Shown one piece after another: positions 1 through 5,651 of a DNA stretch of 7,556 bases (positions are counted from its first letter, which is position 1; each line of letters opens with the position of its first letter). The notes below the pieces were generated by a model. It had not been told where the DNA came from, did no database searches, and saw only the letters and a program-made list of their open reading frames with translations. The position numbers and the translations under genes are program-made. Origin of the DNA: Methanobacteriaceae archaeon UBA349 (GTDB taxonomy: Archaea > Methanobacteriota > Methanobacteria > Methanobacteriales > Methanobacteriaceae); contig DAWK01000021.1 in the NCBI GenBank assembly GCA_002509745.1, positions 1-7,556 on the forward strand, given 5' to 3'.

Positions 1-5
1 GTTAT

Positions 6-293
6 ATGTATGGTATTAAAATCAACCCAAAGCTCCTGGAAGAGCTGGAAAACCTTCGAGAAACGGATTCTAAAAGCTATCAAAACATTGTAAAAAAAGT
101 TCAAAGTATAGCTAATATTTTAGAATTAAACCCTAATCATTGTAAAAATCTCCGAAAACCTTTACAGGACTATAAAAGAGTCCATATTAACAAATCTTTT
201 GTTTTAGTTTTTAAAGTTGATATTAAAAATAAAGCAATGATATTAATGGCATATGATCACCATAGTAAAGTTTACTCCCGAAATGATCTATAA
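6..293 (+). CDS. RelE/ParE-family toxin (type II toxin-antitoxin, putative mRNA interferase)
   Basis: This 95-residue protein has the size and layout of the RelE/ParE superfamily: two N-terminal helices (about residues 7-40), then a curled beta-sheet. Visible family signatures are the basic stretch around R50-K51 and K57-R58, the strand 'RVHINKSFVLVFKV' (58-71), and a C-terminal 'YDHHSKVY' (83-90) whose histidines and tyrosine sit where RelE-type toxins place catalytic residues. Family members cleave mRNA at the ribosome or, for ParE, poison gyrase; which applies here cannot be told. The antitoxin is normally encoded just upstream and would be cut off by the window edge. A reading frame open from base 2 ends with TAA at 17-19, overlapping this start by 14 bases, as expected of a translationally coupled antitoxin, but only five codons are visible. 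The start chosen is the first ATG; the ribosome-binding site would lie outside the window. Confidence 0.8.
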   Translation: MYGIKINPKLLEELENLRETDSKSYQNIVKKVQSIANILELNPNHCKNLRKPLQDYKRVHINKSFVLVFKVDIKNKAMILMAYDHHSKVYSRNDL

Positions 294-299
294 CTCCTG

Positions 300-310
300 G
301 CTTTTTTTAT
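300..310 (+). terminator. T-tract terminator after the toxin gene
   Basis: Seven consecutive T residues (302-308) begin nine bases after the toxin stop codon, with no strong hairpin in front. Archaeal RNA polymerase terminates on T-rich tracts, so this is a plausible end for the toxin transcript. Confidence 0.5.
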
Positions 311-353
311 ATTTAATGGCAGATGGTAGTATTTATTATATTAATATGGCTAA

Positions 354-393
354 TATGGTAGAACTACCATAATGTTATGGTGATACTACCATA
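354..393. promoter_or_regulatory. Tandem operator-like palindromes TATGGT-N6-ACCATA
   Basis: Two copies of the perfect dyad TATGGT-N6-ACCATA lie at 354-371 and 376-393. In the first the spacer extends the symmetry (TATGGTAG-AA-CTACCATA). Their centres are 22 bp apart, close to two helical turns, so dimers bound to both would face the same side of the DNA. A further isolated half-site GATGGT occurs at 322-327. This arrangement is typical of a protein-binding operator. The regulator is unknown; the pair could serve the upstream toxin-antitoxin locus or the gene beginning at 607, about 210 bp away. Confidence 0.5.
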
Positions 394-553
394 ATAAATT
401 CAATAAGTTTCAAATATTTTTTGAAAATAGATTTGAAAGAGTATTATGAATGTTTTTAATTATTTAAACGTTATTTGTTTCTTAAACAATTATTAATTAT
501 ATATAAATTGCATTATTAATTTCCTATTTATTTAACATTAAATTAATCATAAG

Positions 554-600
554 TTTATTTATATTTAGACTTCTAAATTATAAATTACTGTATGAGGTAA
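554..600 (+). promoter_or_regulatory. Archaeal promoter and ribosome-binding site for the Ig-like protein gene
   Basis: A TATA-like element TTTATATT (558-565) lies about 25 bp before a predicted transcription start near 588-592. The ribosome-binding site GAGGT (594-598) is eight bases before the ATG at 607. This gives a short leader, as is usual in archaea. A second TATA-like stretch around 498-507 is possible. Confidence 0.5.
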
Positions 601-606
601 CAAATT

Positions 607-1350
607 ATGAAAAAAGAATTTCTAATAGTTGGTCTTGTTTTATGTTGTGTTTTTGCCAGTATGACGGCCATTTCAGCCAGTTATTTACCCTCAGGATATT
701 ATAATAATGTTAACATTGGTAACTATCAACCAATAGGTGTTGGTCCTTTCAATACGGTAGGGTTTACCATAACCAGCCCATCATCATCAAGCTTAAAAAC
801 AGAATGGCATAGTGAACTAGTTTATATCAGTTATAATGTTCAAATAGACATAGCATATTATACAACTACTGGAACCCTAAAATTTGTTGCAGATGATTTT
901 GATGTACCGATAATGGGGGATTATAGTGGACATACATTGGAAACACTGGATATTGACACCTCGAGAAATATCTATGTAAGTGTAACTTCACGGAAAATTA
1001 GTTTTGGTGGCACAACATACAATGACATAATTCCACCTAAAATAATTGCAACTAAACCCCTCAATAACTCCAACCATTTATCTCTAACCTCACCTATAAA
1101 GATCAAATTCAGTGAAAAAATCAGCAAAGGAACAAAATTCTCAAAAATCTACATTAAAAACCTAAACACCAATAAAATCGCAAAATCAACAGTAACAAGC
1201 ATATCTGGAAACACCATAACCCTCAAAATGACCAAAAGCAGACTAAGTCTTAACACCTATCAGGTTTACATACCAACTGGAGCAGTCAAAGATGCTGCAG
1301 GAAATAAAAACACAGGATACGTGCTAAAATTCAAAACAAAAAAATACTAA
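607..1350 (+). CDS. Secreted protein with C-terminal Big_5 (SbsA-type) Ig-like domain
   Basis: The 247-residue product starts with a classical signal peptide: K2-K3, a hydrophobic core at 5-22, and likely cleavage after A24 in 'AISA-S'. Residues 26-140 form an N-terminal region rich in Y, N, T and S that I do not recognise. Residues about 142-245 match the Big_5 Ig-like fold by pattern: 'PPKI' at the domain entry (143-146), 'IKIKFSEKISKGT' in the middle, and the near-terminal signature 'GAVKDAAGNKN' (225-235) before the last strand. Such domains occur in archaeal S-layer and adhesin-like proteins, so the protein is probably exported to the cell surface; there is no C-terminal anchor. The start is supported by GAGGT eight bases upstream. 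The DNA of the two halves differs strikingly in base use: T-rich up to about 1035, then A- and C-rich with few G and T, suggesting the domain modules have separate histories. Function beyond surface localisation is unknown. Confidence 0.8.
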   Translation: MKKEFLIVGLVLCCVFASMTAISASYLPSGYYNNVNIGNYQPIGVGPFNTVGFTITSPSSSSLKTEWHSELVYISYNVQIDIAYYTTTGTLKFVADDFDVPIMGDYSGHTLETLDIDTSRNIYVSVTSRKISFGGTTYNDIIPPKIIATKPLNNSNHLSLTSPIKIKFSEKISKGTKFSKIYIKNLNTNKIAKSTVTSISGNTITLKMTKSRLSLNTYQVYIPTGAVKDAAGNKNTGYVLKFKTKKY

Positions 1351-1364
1351 TTCTTTCTTTTTTT
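1351..1364 (+). terminator. T-tract terminator after the Ig-like protein gene
   Basis: A run of 14 bases containing 12 T follows immediately after the stop codon, with no clear hairpin. This is consistent with archaeal T-tract termination and suggests the antiporter gene downstream has its own promoter. Confidence 0.5.
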
Positions 1365-1478
1365 AGATACAATTTTTAAATTCAATAACCATTAAATTGG
1401 AGAAGTAAACTGTTTGATATAGTCTGAATAATGTATAACCTTTTGGAAATATTAATTGCAGTGATATATCAAGCCAGG

Positions 1479-1534
1479 TGTATAATAAAAACCTATTTCA
1501 CCCACCATACCCAATACTATAAATGGCGATAAAC
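1479..1534 (+). promoter_or_regulatory. Promoter and translation start region of the intact antiporter gene
   Basis: A TATA-like element TGTATAATAA (1479-1488) predicts transcription from about 1508, giving a leader of roughly 15 bases to the ATG at 1523. The same element (TGTATAA, 7205-7211) precedes the decayed copy, 41 rather than 44 bases before the equivalent ATG. Bases 1525-1530 (GGCGAT) align with the better ribosome-binding site GGAGAT of that copy (7248-7253). In both copies these bases lie between two in-frame ATGs, so the real start may be the second one, at 1535. Confidence 0.45.
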
Positions 1535-2740
1535 ATGGTGGAACTATTATTCTTTCTCATAATGCTATTCATAGTGGCCCTCATATCTCGTAAAATTGAC
1601 CATCTCCCGGTATCGGCCCAGATGATTTTCATCTTTGCAGGTATGGCAGCCGGCTATTTTTTAACGGGTTTTGTGGATGTACGGGAACCTCCTGTATCCA
1701 CCATCGTGCTCATAATTGCCGAAGTGGCCCTGGTACTGGTATTATTCACCGATGCCTCCCAGGTAAAACTAGGGGCCCTTAAATCTAATCTATTAACCCT
1801 AAGACTATTATCTGTAGGCCTAATATCCACCATAATTCTGGGAATTCTGGCTGCAGCCGCCATATTCACTGATTTGACTTTCTGGGAAGCAGCCATTATT
1901 GGAATAGTTTTGGCCCCAACTGATGCTGCCCTGGGCCAAATTGTAGTTAAAAATAAGAAAATTCCAGAGAAAATCCGTAAAGCACTGGAAGTGGAAAGCG
2001 GATTAAATGATGGTCTATGTGTGCCTTTTTTACTGGTATTTATTGCCATAGGCCTGGCTGAAGAGACATTTTCACCCATGGGATATTTTATAGAGGTGGC
2101 CCTGGCCCAGATAGGATTAGGGGCCTTGGTTGGTCTGGGTGTGGGAATCATTGGTGCTGGAGTAGTTATAAAATCCCGTGATAAGGGATTGATCACACCT
2201 GAGTATCAGAGAATCGCTTTTCTGGTTCTGGCTGTAATTTCTTTCCTTTTAGCTGATGAAATTGGGGGCAGTGGATTTATAGCGGCCTTTGTAGGTGGTC
2301 TGGCTACCGGATACATCACTCGGGATGCAGGTAAAGTTCTCATTGATTTTGCTGAGGCAGAAGGCCAGTTTCTCAATCTCACGGTTTTCTTCCTTTTAGG
2401 AATAATCATAGCCGGATTGCTACCATTTATAACCTGGCAAATAGTTCTCTATGCTATTTTAAGTTTGACTATTATTCGCATGCTGCCGGTGGCTCTATCA
2501 TTAATTGGGGCCAAAGTGGACATTGATTCCACCTTATTCATGGGATGGTTTGGTCCTCGAGGCCTGGCCTCAGTGGTACTGGCTCTGATTGCTTTGGAAG
2601 AGCTGGGATCTTTCTCCGGTGAGGAAACCTTTATTTTAGCGGTGTTTACCACAGTGTTCTTTAGTGTGGTGGCCCATGGGGTGACTGCTCTTCCTTTATC
2701 CAGAAGATATGTTAGAAAATTAAAAAAAAATAATTATTAA
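1523..2740 (+). CDS. Na+/H+ antiporter, CPA1 (NhaP-like) family
   Basis: The 405-residue integral membrane protein exchanges Na+ for H+ across the cytoplasmic membrane, serving sodium and pH homeostasis, which is important where energy metabolism rests on a sodium gradient. Family landmarks are visible. 'LVLFTDASQVKLGAL' (72-86) is the conserved early motif. 'APTDAALGQIV' (131-141) carries the unwound-helix T133-D134. 'EVESGLNDG' (156-164) carries the ion-binding N162-D163 pair typical of electroneutral CPA1 antiporters. 'GGSGFIAAFVGG' (248-259) and 'GPRGLAS' (344-350) follow, with a conserved arginine at 319. About a dozen hydrophobic segments fill the chain, and the short tail 'RRYVRKLKKNNY' would be cytoplasmic. 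The length is normal for archaeal NhaP proteins without a long C-terminal regulatory domain. Two in-frame ATGs are possible (1523 or 1535), a four-residue difference. A decayed second copy starts at 7246. The gene is monocistronic and converges on the minus-strand methyltransferase gene. Confidence 0.93.
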   Translation: MAINMVELLFFLIMLFIVALISRKIDHLPVSAQMIFIFAGMAAGYFLTGFVDVREPPVSTIVLIIAEVALVLVLFTDASQVKLGALKSNLLTLRLLSVGLISTIILGILAAAAIFTDLTFWEAAIIGIVLAPTDAALGQIVVKNKKIPEKIRKALEVESGLNDGLCVPFLLVFIAIGLAEETFSPMGYFIEVALAQIGLGALVGLGVGIIGAGVVIKSRDKGLITPEYQRIAFLVLAVISFLLADEIGGSGFIAAFVGGLATGYITRDAGKVLIDFAEAEGQFLNLTVFFLLGIIIAGLLPFITWQIVLYAILSLTIIRMLPVALSLIGAKVDIDSTLFMGWFGPRGLASVVLALIALEELGSFSGEETFILAVFTTVFFSVVAHGVTALPLSRRYVRKLKKNNY

Positions 2741-2787
2741 TAAATAATAATATGCGTTTTTGAAATATTTTAAAAAAAAATTAGATA
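2741..2787. terminator. Convergent terminator region between antiporter and methyltransferase genes
   Basis: These 47 bases separate two converging stop codons. A nine-base A run (2772-2780) reads as a T tract for the minus-strand gene. For the plus strand there are short T runs (GTTTTTG near 2756-2761 and ATATTTT near 2765-2771). No strong hairpin is present. Confidence 0.45.
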
Positions 2788-3405
2788 TTATACCAGATAA
2801 GGTATGAACATCTTGGTTTTGTTTTTATATTCTTCATATTCCGGGCCAAATTCATCTATCATGTCATTTTCTTCTTTTTTGGCCAGCTTATAGTACATTA
2901 CCAGCAATATGAGGTATAATACTATTAATGGTATGGTGGCCCATCCTATCATTATTCCCAGGGTTATCATGAAGAATCCGGTGTATTGGGGGTGACGCAC
3001 ATATTTATAAATTCCATCTGTTACTAATTTTCCCTCTCCAGTTTCTTTAACCCAGTAATTTTTGTGGATTTTTTTCCAGCCCATTAAAACCAGGGCCACT
3101 CCACTTAAGGATACTAAAGCACCAATCCAGCTTCCCATATCTCCAATGTAGGTTCCCAGGGTGTGTCCCCAGAAAACACCTTCTGGTAACCAGATACCAA
3201 ATAAGGCTCCTATGGCAAACATACTAAACGGTATTCCGAACATTTCAATGGCAAAGGCCACAACAAAGGCTAAATAAGCACCAGTTGGTTTTACACTACT
3301 CTTTTTATAAAAAGGTGCAAATAATATAAATAATCCGTAAATCGCTATCCAAATTAATACAGCCCACCAGTTTCCAAAGTGGGTAAATACATTTTCTTCT
3401 ATCAT
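2788..3405 (-). CDS. Isoprenylcysteine carboxyl methyltransferase / phospholipid methyltransferase-like membrane protein
   Basis: The 205-residue protein has about four to five hydrophobic segments (roughly 12-31, 42-70, 90-109 and a long hairpin 142-172). It ends in the motif pair defining the ICMT/PEMT superfamily: 'GIYKYVRHPQYTGF' (131-144, with R137-H138-P139), and after the hairpin 'KKEENDMIDEFGPEYEEYKNKT' (176-197), where the E-E pair and 'YEEY' help bind S-adenosylmethionine. The family methylates prenylcysteine carboxylates or phospholipid amines in the membrane; the substrate in this archaeon cannot be inferred. The ATG at 3405-3403 is preceded by GGTGAT (minus strand, + positions 3411-3416) with a 5-base spacer, which fixes the start. 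The gene lies 95 bp downstream of the TetR gene on the same strand. It may be cotranscribed with it, or use an AT-rich TATA-like stretch in the gap (TTTTATAG, about 3429-3437). It could thus be a TetR target. Confidence 0.85.
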   Translation of the reverse strand: MIEENVFTHFGNWWAVLIWIAIYGLFILFAPFYKKSSVKPTGAYLAFVVAFAIEMFGIPFSMFAIGALFGIWLPEGVFWGHTLGTYIGDMGSWIGALVSLSGVALVLMGWKKIHKNYWVKETGEGKLVTDGIYKYVRHPQYTGFFMITLGIMIGWATIPLIVLYLILLVMYYKLAKKEENDMIDEFGPEYEEYKNKTKMFIPYLV

Positions 3406-3500
3406 TTAATATCACCAATTATTATAATCTATAAAATTTATTTTGACTAAAAAATGGATTTCATCAATTTTTATTTTAATTGAGTCTTAATCCAAGAGTT

Positions 3501-4133
3501 TCATTGTTTTTTATTTTCAATGGAGCGTGTCATCATTTCAATGGCGTACTCAATGAGCTCTTCGTGAGTTAAATCATGATCCTTCATGTGCATTTCAATG
3601 GTAGGTGTTAGATTAATCATATTCTGCATAGATGAGGTTATATACAAGGAGGTTTTCACAGGATCAATATCCTGACGTATGGATCCATCTTTTATTCCTT
3701 CGTCAAAAGCACTGGTCACAGTTTTAAAACTATCAGACCTTATTTTGTTAAGTTTTTCCATTTCTGGAAAATCTTCATCAAAGGGTATGTTGTAATAGAA
3801 ACGGGACAGATAATAACCGGGGTATTCCTTGTAAAATTGATAAAATGCTAGAATGAGCATTTTTATTTTTTCCAGACCGTTTTTTGCTTGAGGATAGCTT
3901 TTAGTTACTATTTCATTCAAAATTCGGGAGCCACGTATGGCAATGGCCAGATATATTTCTTCCTTGTTTTTAAAGTATAGATATAATGTGCTTCTTGCTA
4001 GTTCTATTTCCGTAGCAATATCGCCCATGGAAACATTTTCATAACCTTTTTCAAAGAATAATTTTTCGGCTGAGTCTAAAATACCTTGACGTCTGGATTC
4101 TTTTTCTCTTTCCTTTCTAGCAGATATGGTCAT
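3501..4133 (-). CDS. TetR/AcrR-family transcriptional repressor
   Basis: The 210-residue protein has an N-terminal TetR DNA-binding domain at about residues 14-62 (numbered from the start chosen here). It begins 'RRQGILDSAEKLFFEKGYENVSM', continues with the helix-turn-helix 'GDIATEIELARSTLYLYF' (37-54), and closes with 'KNKEEIYLAI'. The remaining ~145 residues are a helical ligand-binding and dimerisation domain rich in F, Y and M; no ligand can be named. The start at 4133 is preferred over the in-frame ATG at 4157. AGGTGA lies five bases upstream of the former (+ strand 4139-4144), whereas 4157 has no ribosome-binding site and sits at or before the predicted transcription start, given the TATA element at 4173-4180. 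The promoter carries several palindromes of the TetR-operator kind, so autorepression is likely. A methyltransferase-like membrane protein follows on the same strand and a nucleotidyltransferase gene is divergent. Confidence 0.9.
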   Translation of the reverse strand: MTISARKEREKESRRQGILDSAEKLFFEKGYENVSMGDIATEIELARSTLYLYFKNKEEIYLAIAIRGSRILNEIVTKSYPQAKNGLEKIKMLILAFYQFYKEYPGYYLSRFYYNIPFDEDFPEMEKLNKIRSDSFKTVTSAFDEGIKDGSIRQDIDPVKTSLYITSSMQNMINLTPTIEMHMKDHDLTHEELIEYAIEMMTRSIENKKQ

Positions 4134-4138
4134 AAAAT

Positions 4139-4211
4139 TCACCTGACATATTGTCATAAATTAGACAATATGTTATATAATGACATACCGTCACTAAATA
4201 ACAATGCGTCA
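4139..4211 (-). promoter_or_regulatory. TetR gene promoter with multiple TGAC-N5-GTCA operator sites
   Basis: The TATA element TTATATAA (4173-4180) predicts a minus-strand start near 4150-4155, and the ribosome-binding site AGGTGA reads from 4144 to 4139. Two exact TGAC-N5-GTCA dyads flank the TATA box: 4144-4156, on the transcription start, and 4181-4193, on the BRE side. A third copy with one mismatch (TAAC-N5-GTCA) is at 4199-4211. Independently, a perfect 9 bp inverted repeat CATATTGTC/GACAATATG (4147-4155 and 4164-4172, 8-base spacer) fills the space between TATA box and start. Dyads with TGAC/GTCA arms are typical of TetR-family operators, so binding here would block initiation and autoregulate the repressor. 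Confidence 0.65.
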
Positions 4212-4362
4212 TATTAGTATTTAAACTTTTGTATTGAATTAAAAATCTCAAATTAATACCTATTTTGCAGTTTTAGGAAAATTTTTATCTTTCCAGGCGA
4301 AAATATTTTATTTTAGCCGTTTTACCAAGGCCTTATTTAGTTTGGTTGCCATTGGGGTTATC
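4212..4362. other. Middle of the TetR/nucleotidyltransferase intergenic region
   Basis: About 150 bases lie between the two promoter regions. They hold an imperfect hairpin (GGCGAAAATA at 4296-4305 against TATTTTAGCC at 4309-4318, one mismatch). On the minus strand there is a 31-codon frame (4352-4260) that starts with ATG, has no ribosome-binding site and is interrupted by TAA at codon 15. No functional gene is called. Confidence 0.5.
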
Positions 4363-4412
4363 TGAGCTTATGTCAATTATATAAAATCTAAGAAAATAAA
4401 ATTGACATAGGA
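4363..4412 (+). promoter_or_regulatory. Nucleotidyltransferase promoter bracketed by an inverted repeat
   Basis: The TATA element TTATATAAAA (4377-4386) predicts transcription from about 4410 and a leader of about 44 bases. It lies inside a perfect 10 bp inverted repeat TATGTCAATT/AATTGACATA (4369-4378 and 4400-4409). The arms start 31 bp apart, about three helical turns, so they cover the BRE side and the transcription start. A TGAC-N5-GTCA-like site with one mismatch (TGAG-CTTAT-GTCA) occupies 4363-4375. The heptamer TGACATA or its complement occurs here at 4369-4375 and 4403-4409 and also at 4144-4150 and 4181-4187 in the TetR promoter. This suggests that the TetR repressor also controls this gene. 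Confidence 0.55.
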
Positions 4413-4453
4413 TACTCAATAATAAAAAAAATTTATTAAACCCGAACACTATA

Positions 4454-4867
4454 ATGAATAATATGAAATCTTTTAAAGTTTATCCCGAAGCCGTGGATGA
4501 ATTTGTAAATAATATTATTCAACATTATAAAAGAAGGATTGATATTATTTTCTTATTTGGTTCTTTAGCCCGGGGAAAAGCCCGTGAAGAATCAGATATT
4601 GATATTTTAGTGGTGGTTGACCTTGATCTGGATGAAAATGTAGATGTTTCTTTTTTCCTTTTACTTAAATATGGTAAGATTATATCTCCTAAAGATATGA
4701 AAAAATCTCGTTTTGATAAAATGGCTAAAGAAGGTTTTTCTTTTATTAATAATGTCTTAACTGAGGGAGTAGTTCTGTATGAAAGAGTGGGAAAAGCATC
4801 TGCAGAGAATAAATCTGCTAATATTCTTCTTGACAACCAAACTAAAAGAATAAATTTAATTTTTTGA
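4454..4867 (+). CDS. Minimal nucleotidyltransferase (MNT-type, MntA-like), without a HEPN partner
   Basis: The 137-residue protein carries the polymerase-beta nucleotidyltransferase signature 'FGSLARGKAREESDIDILVVV' at about residues 35-55, with G36-S37 for nucleotide binding and the metal-binding pair D48 and D50. D64 in 'ENVDVSFF' is a possible third carboxylate. The C-terminal 'INNVLTEGVVLYE' is typical of the end of MNT domains; the last ~25 residues are a polar tail. Characterised relatives act as antitoxins that AMPylate a HEPN RNase partner (MntA/HepT) or modify other molecules. No HEPN gene adjoins it; the next gene, 43 bp downstream, is of another type. The alternative ATG at 4463 would remove three residues; neither has a clear ribosome-binding site. 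The promoter shares operator-like motifs with the divergent TetR gene. Confidence 0.8.
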   Translation: MNNMKSFKVYPEAVDEFVNNIIQHYKRRIDIIFLFGSLARGKAREESDIDILVVVDLDLDENVDVSFFLLLKYGKIISPKDMKKSRFDKMAKEGFSFINNVLTEGVVLYERVGKASAENKSANILLDNQTKRINLIF

Positions 4868-4910
4868 TTAGGATATTATTTAAATCAATATTAAACAGGG
4901 GGCCTTTTAA

Positions 4911-5582
4911 ATGTTGGATTTTGGAATAACTGTCCAGGAAAAAATGGAAGATTACGACACTAAGTTTTTAAATGAATTGCTGCCTGGTGAGCAAATTTCT
5001 GGTGAAATTGTTATTGGAGAATTTAAGGCCTTACCCATGGGTGGAAGGGAAGTAGCTGAATTCTATGTCATAATTACTGACCATGGGAATCGTAAAAAAT
5101 GGGTTTGTGAATTTATAACTTCCTATTATCCCGAAACTGATAATATTTATGGGGAGCACGGTGCTGTATTTTATAATTTCATTGATTCTTTAAATCACGT
5201 GGTGAATAATACTCCTAAAAATTGGCAGGAAAACTATTCTGTGAATTTTCACAAATTCCGAAAAACAGTAAATGATAATGTATCCCTGATAACAGTAAAA
5301 ACAGTTCAATCACCTAATGAAGATGCTAAAACTCTTAACCTGGAAGTCATTGATGCCACTATTAGTAAAAAATCGAAAACTCCAGATTCAGTATCCATCT
5401 ATGATTTAGCAGATGAAGATCCTATCATTCTCACGGCATATGCTCATCTTCGCAATAAAGGAGACCGTATTACGACAAAAAACATTCGATTTGAATTAAA
5501 AACATTATTTGATGATAAAAATATAACTGAACAGGCCTATCAATCTGCATTAAAAGAATTAAAAACAATTAAGGATGTTTGA
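4911..5582 (+). CDS. Protein of unknown function with possible C-terminal winged helix
   Basis: I do not recognise this 223-residue family. It has no signal peptide or membrane segment. The N-terminal half (about 22-125) is predicted beta-rich, for example 'GEQISGEIVIGEF' (26-38), 'REVAEFYVIITDHG' (46-59) and 'KKWVCEFITSYY' (62-73), and could be a small barrel. The linker around 130-168 is polar. Residues about 168-221 ('DEDPIILTAYAHL...', then 'ITTKNIRFELKTLF', then 'ITEQAYQSALKELKTI') have the helix-turn-helix spacing of a winged-helix domain. The ribosome-binding site AGGGGG (4897-4902) lies eight bases before the ATG and supports the start. The gene follows the nucleotidyltransferase by 43 bp on the same strand, so the two may form one transcription unit, although a TATA-like TATTTAAA (4876-4883) allows its own promoter. 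A nucleic-acid-binding or regulatory role is inferred only from the possible winged helix. Confidence 0.7.
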   Translation: MLDFGITVQEKMEDYDTKFLNELLPGEQISGEIVIGEFKALPMGGREVAEFYVIITDHGNRKKWVCEFITSYYPETDNIYGEHGAVFYNFIDSLNHVVNNTPKNWQENYSVNFHKFRKTVNDNVSLITVKTVQSPNEDAKTLNLEVIDATISKKSKTPDSVSIYDLADEDPIILTAYAHLRNKGDRITTKNIRFELKTLFDDKNITEQAYQSALKELKTIKDV

Positions 5583-5651
5583 ATCTATTTTAATTTAATT
5601 TTTTATAATTAATATTCTTGATGTTGTAATATATTATTTCTTATTTCAAAC
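5583..5651. terminator. Convergent AT-rich terminator region
   Basis: Between two converging stop codons, T-rich tracts follow the plus-strand gene (ATTTTAATTTAATTTTTTAT, 5586-5605). The minus strand has only weak T-rich stretches. No stable hairpin was found. Confidence 0.4.

Larger units (their letters stand above)
294..606. other. Long AT-rich intergenic region with phased palindromes and a promoter
   Basis: No convincing gene was found in this ~310 bp gap on either strand. It holds the toxin terminator (about 300-310), a tandem pair of 18 bp palindromes (354-393), a 7 bp inverted repeat TTTCAAA/TTTGAAA with a 5-base spacer (408-414/420-426) followed by another TTTGAAA at 432-438, and the promoter of the next gene (about 554-600). 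A 16-codon ATG reading frame starting near 447 has no ribosome-binding site and was not called. Confidence 0.7.

Noticed and set aside
294..606. CRISPR array or transposon ends in the first long gap
   Set aside because: The repeated elements are only two short palindromes without regular spacers, and there is no transposase or target-site duplication.
1654..2652. Open minus-strand frames of 180, 67 and 67 codons across the antiporter gene
   Set aside because: They lie opposite a clear antiporter gene with full family motifs, have compositions rich in R, S, P and T typical of antisense shadows, and lack ribosome-binding sites.
4134..4157. Upstream ATG (4157) as the TetR start
   Set aside because: It has no ribosome-binding site and falls at or before the predicted transcription start, while ATG 4133 has AGGTGA at five-base spacing.
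4525..4836. Minus-strand frame of 103 codons opposite the nucleotidyltransferase gene
   Set aside because: It is the antisense shadow of a gene with an intact catalytic signature; the product is low-complexity and serine-rich.
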